Of a stretch of DNA of 15,078 nucleotides, positions 14,460 through 15,078 are shown in pieces. How positions within the stretch are numbered: the stretch's first letter is position 1; each line of letters opens with the position of its first letter. The DNA lies in assembly GCA_017459485.1 (NCBI GenBank), contig JAFUCW010000120.1, forward strand, positions 1 to 15,078. Reading direction: 5' to 3'. The DNA comes from Eggerthellaceae bacterium (lineage in GTDB: Bacteria > Actinomycetota > Coriobacteriia > Coriobacteriales > Eggerthellaceae). The translations under genes were made by a program, and so were the position numbers. The notes below the pieces were generated by a model, which did not search any database, was not told the origin of the DNA, and saw only the letters and a program-made list of their open reading frames with translations.

Positions 14460-14501
14460 TGCGCCAACTACGCACTATGCCAGCCATGCGTAGTTGGCGC
14501 A
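14460..14501. repeat. 14-bp perfect hairpin of the GCGCCAACTACGC family
   Basis: TGCGCCAACTACGC (14460-14473) pairs perfectly with GCGTAGTTGGCGCA (14488-14501) around a 14-base loop. The right arm plus one base is the 14-mer also found at 7332-7345. It could be a transcription terminator, an interspersed palindromic repeat or part of an integration boundary. Confidence 0.6.
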
Positions 14502-14565
14502 TTAATCGCATAGCACGCCATCCGGTGTCGATGAAGCCTCGTCTGAAACATCGTCACTTGAAAGG

Positions 14566-14571
14566 TATACT
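14566..14571 (+). promoter_or_regulatory. -10 box placed for a leaderless SRAP transcript
   Basis: TATACT (14566-14571) ends six bases before the ATG at 14578, so transcription would start at the ATG itself. Leaderless mRNAs are common in actinobacteria. The -35 region is weak. An imperfect dyad, GTGTCGATG/CATCGTCAC (14525-14557), lies just upstream. Confidence 0.4.
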
Positions 14572-14577
14572 GGGGGC

Positions 14578-14751
14578 ATGTGCGGACGGATACAACTGCC
14601 TCTGTGGAACGAGATGATCGATGTTGCCTGTCGCCTTGGGACCGACTTACCTGAAGGACCGCAACACGAGCTTCCGAAGCTGGTGCGGCCGGGAAGCCAG
14701 CTGCCCCTGTTCAACGATATTGAGGGACGAATGCGATTCGTCTTTGCGTGA
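14578..14751 (+). pseudogene. 5' fragment of a SRAP (YedK/HMCES-like) gene
   Basis: The 57-codon reading begins MCGRIQLPLWNEMIDVACRL, and later has RPGSQLPLFNDIEGRMRFVF. MCGR with Cys2 is the invariant start of SRAP-domain proteins, whose Cys2 forms a covalent link to abasic sites in single-stranded DNA; PGS..P matches the early domain. Intact members are about 180-230 residues with an asparagine, a glutamate and a histidine further on. All are missing here: the frame stops where a WGL-like motif should follow, and a LuxR gene end begins 78 bases later. I see it as a truncated remnant. A shortened active form is unlikely. Confidence 0.6.
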
Positions 14752-14796
14752 TGAAACGTGGCCGTTGGCCTGCCACGTCCCCGCTGCCCCTGCTTG

Positions 14797-14823
14797 CCGT
14801 GGTCCCCGTGGTCCCCGTGGTCC
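14797..14823. repeat. Three perfect tandem copies of CCGTGGTCC
   Basis: Copies lie at 14797-14805, 14806-14814 and 14815-14823, directly after the SRAP fragment and six bases before the LuxR stop codon. A GC-rich C-tract-like stretch precedes them. Probably a slippage-prone spacer. Confidence 0.75.
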
Positions 14824-14828
14824 GTGTA

Positions 14829-15078
14829 TCAGGCGCTTAGTGCTTTGCGCAGCAGCTCGATGCGGCTGTTCACGTTGAGTTTGTCGAACACGCGCGAAAC
14901 ATGCGTCTTTACGGTGTTTTGGCTCACGTTGAGCGCAGCGGATATCTCTCCGTTGCTCTTCCCCTCCAGTAGCAGTACATACACTTGCCGCTCTCTCCGG
15001 GATAGTATCTGAAAGGCTTCTTCGTTCTGTGCAGAAGGCGCTGCATGCGCATCCGAATGCGCATGAGATTGCCCGCCG
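14829..15078 (-). CDS. LuxR-family regulator, C-terminal part, runs off right edge
   Basis: Reading leftward from the edge, 83 codons end in a TGA at 14831-14829. The C-terminal 60 residues are a LuxR helix-turn-helix: ILSRRERQVYVLLLEGKSNG, EISAALNVSQNTVKTHVSRV, FDKLNVNSRIELL. It resembles the regulator at 5248-5967 (similar SNGEI, NTVK and FDKLNVN segments), so the two are paralogs. Before the domain is a His/Ala/Ser-rich linker. In this group the missing N-terminal half is often a multi-pass membrane domain, but that cannot be seen here. Confidence 0.88.
   Translation of the reverse strand, partial: GGQSHAHSDAHAAPSAQNEEAFQILSRRERQVYVLLLEGKSNGEISAALNVSQNTVKTHVSRVFDKLNVNSRIELLRKALSA

Overview
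The window looks like an accessory stretch of a GC-rich anaerobic gut actinobacterium, most likely Coriobacteriia/Eggerthellaceae. That placement is inferred from gene content: a Tat-exported FMN/FAD lipoprotein of the fumarate-reductase family, several LuxR-type regulators, and a PocR-LytS/YesN two-component pair. No rRNA, tRNA or CRISPR was seen.

Left part (1-7219), mostly minus strand and partly decayed. It holds a membrane protein gene cut by an in-frame TAG at the left edge, a MOSC-domain protein, a plus-strand M15-family peptidase lipoprotein, a secreted flavoprotein gene (2898-4865) cut by a second in-frame TAG, a soluble LuxR regulator (5248-5967) with a near-consensus promoter, a small ORF that may be a transposase 5' remnant (6079-6300), and an HpcH/HpaI-family aldolase (6482-7219). 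The three longest gene-poor stretches carry gene scraps or dyad-symmetric sequences.

Right part (7481-14409), plus strand and intact. The genes run in the order AGCS sodium:amino-acid symporter, serine-hydroxymethyltransferase-like PLP enzyme, sensor kinase with cupin, PocR and LytS-type kinase parts, AraC-type response regulator, D-serine dehydratase (dsdA), and RidA (ridA). Tight spacing from kinase to dehydratase and a shared theme suggest an amino-acid uptake and catabolism locus with its own sensor. The symporter brings in the substrate, the SHMT-like enzyme acts on it, DsdA deaminates a serine/threonine-type amino acid, and RidA removes the reactive enamine/imine. The SHMT-like enzyme keeps the PLP lysine but lacks three canonical active-site residues, so its reaction is probably not standard SHMT chemistry. 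This is the best candidate here for an undescribed system.

A 14-base sequence, CGTAGTTGGCGCAT, occurs identically on both sides of this locus (7332-7345 and 14489-14502). Related copies form hairpins after ridA.

Right edge (14578-15078): a 57-codon fragment of a SRAP (YedK/HMCES) gene, a three-copy 9-base tandem repeat, and the C-terminal end of another LuxR regulator running off the window.

All family assignments were made by reading the translations. No database search was run.
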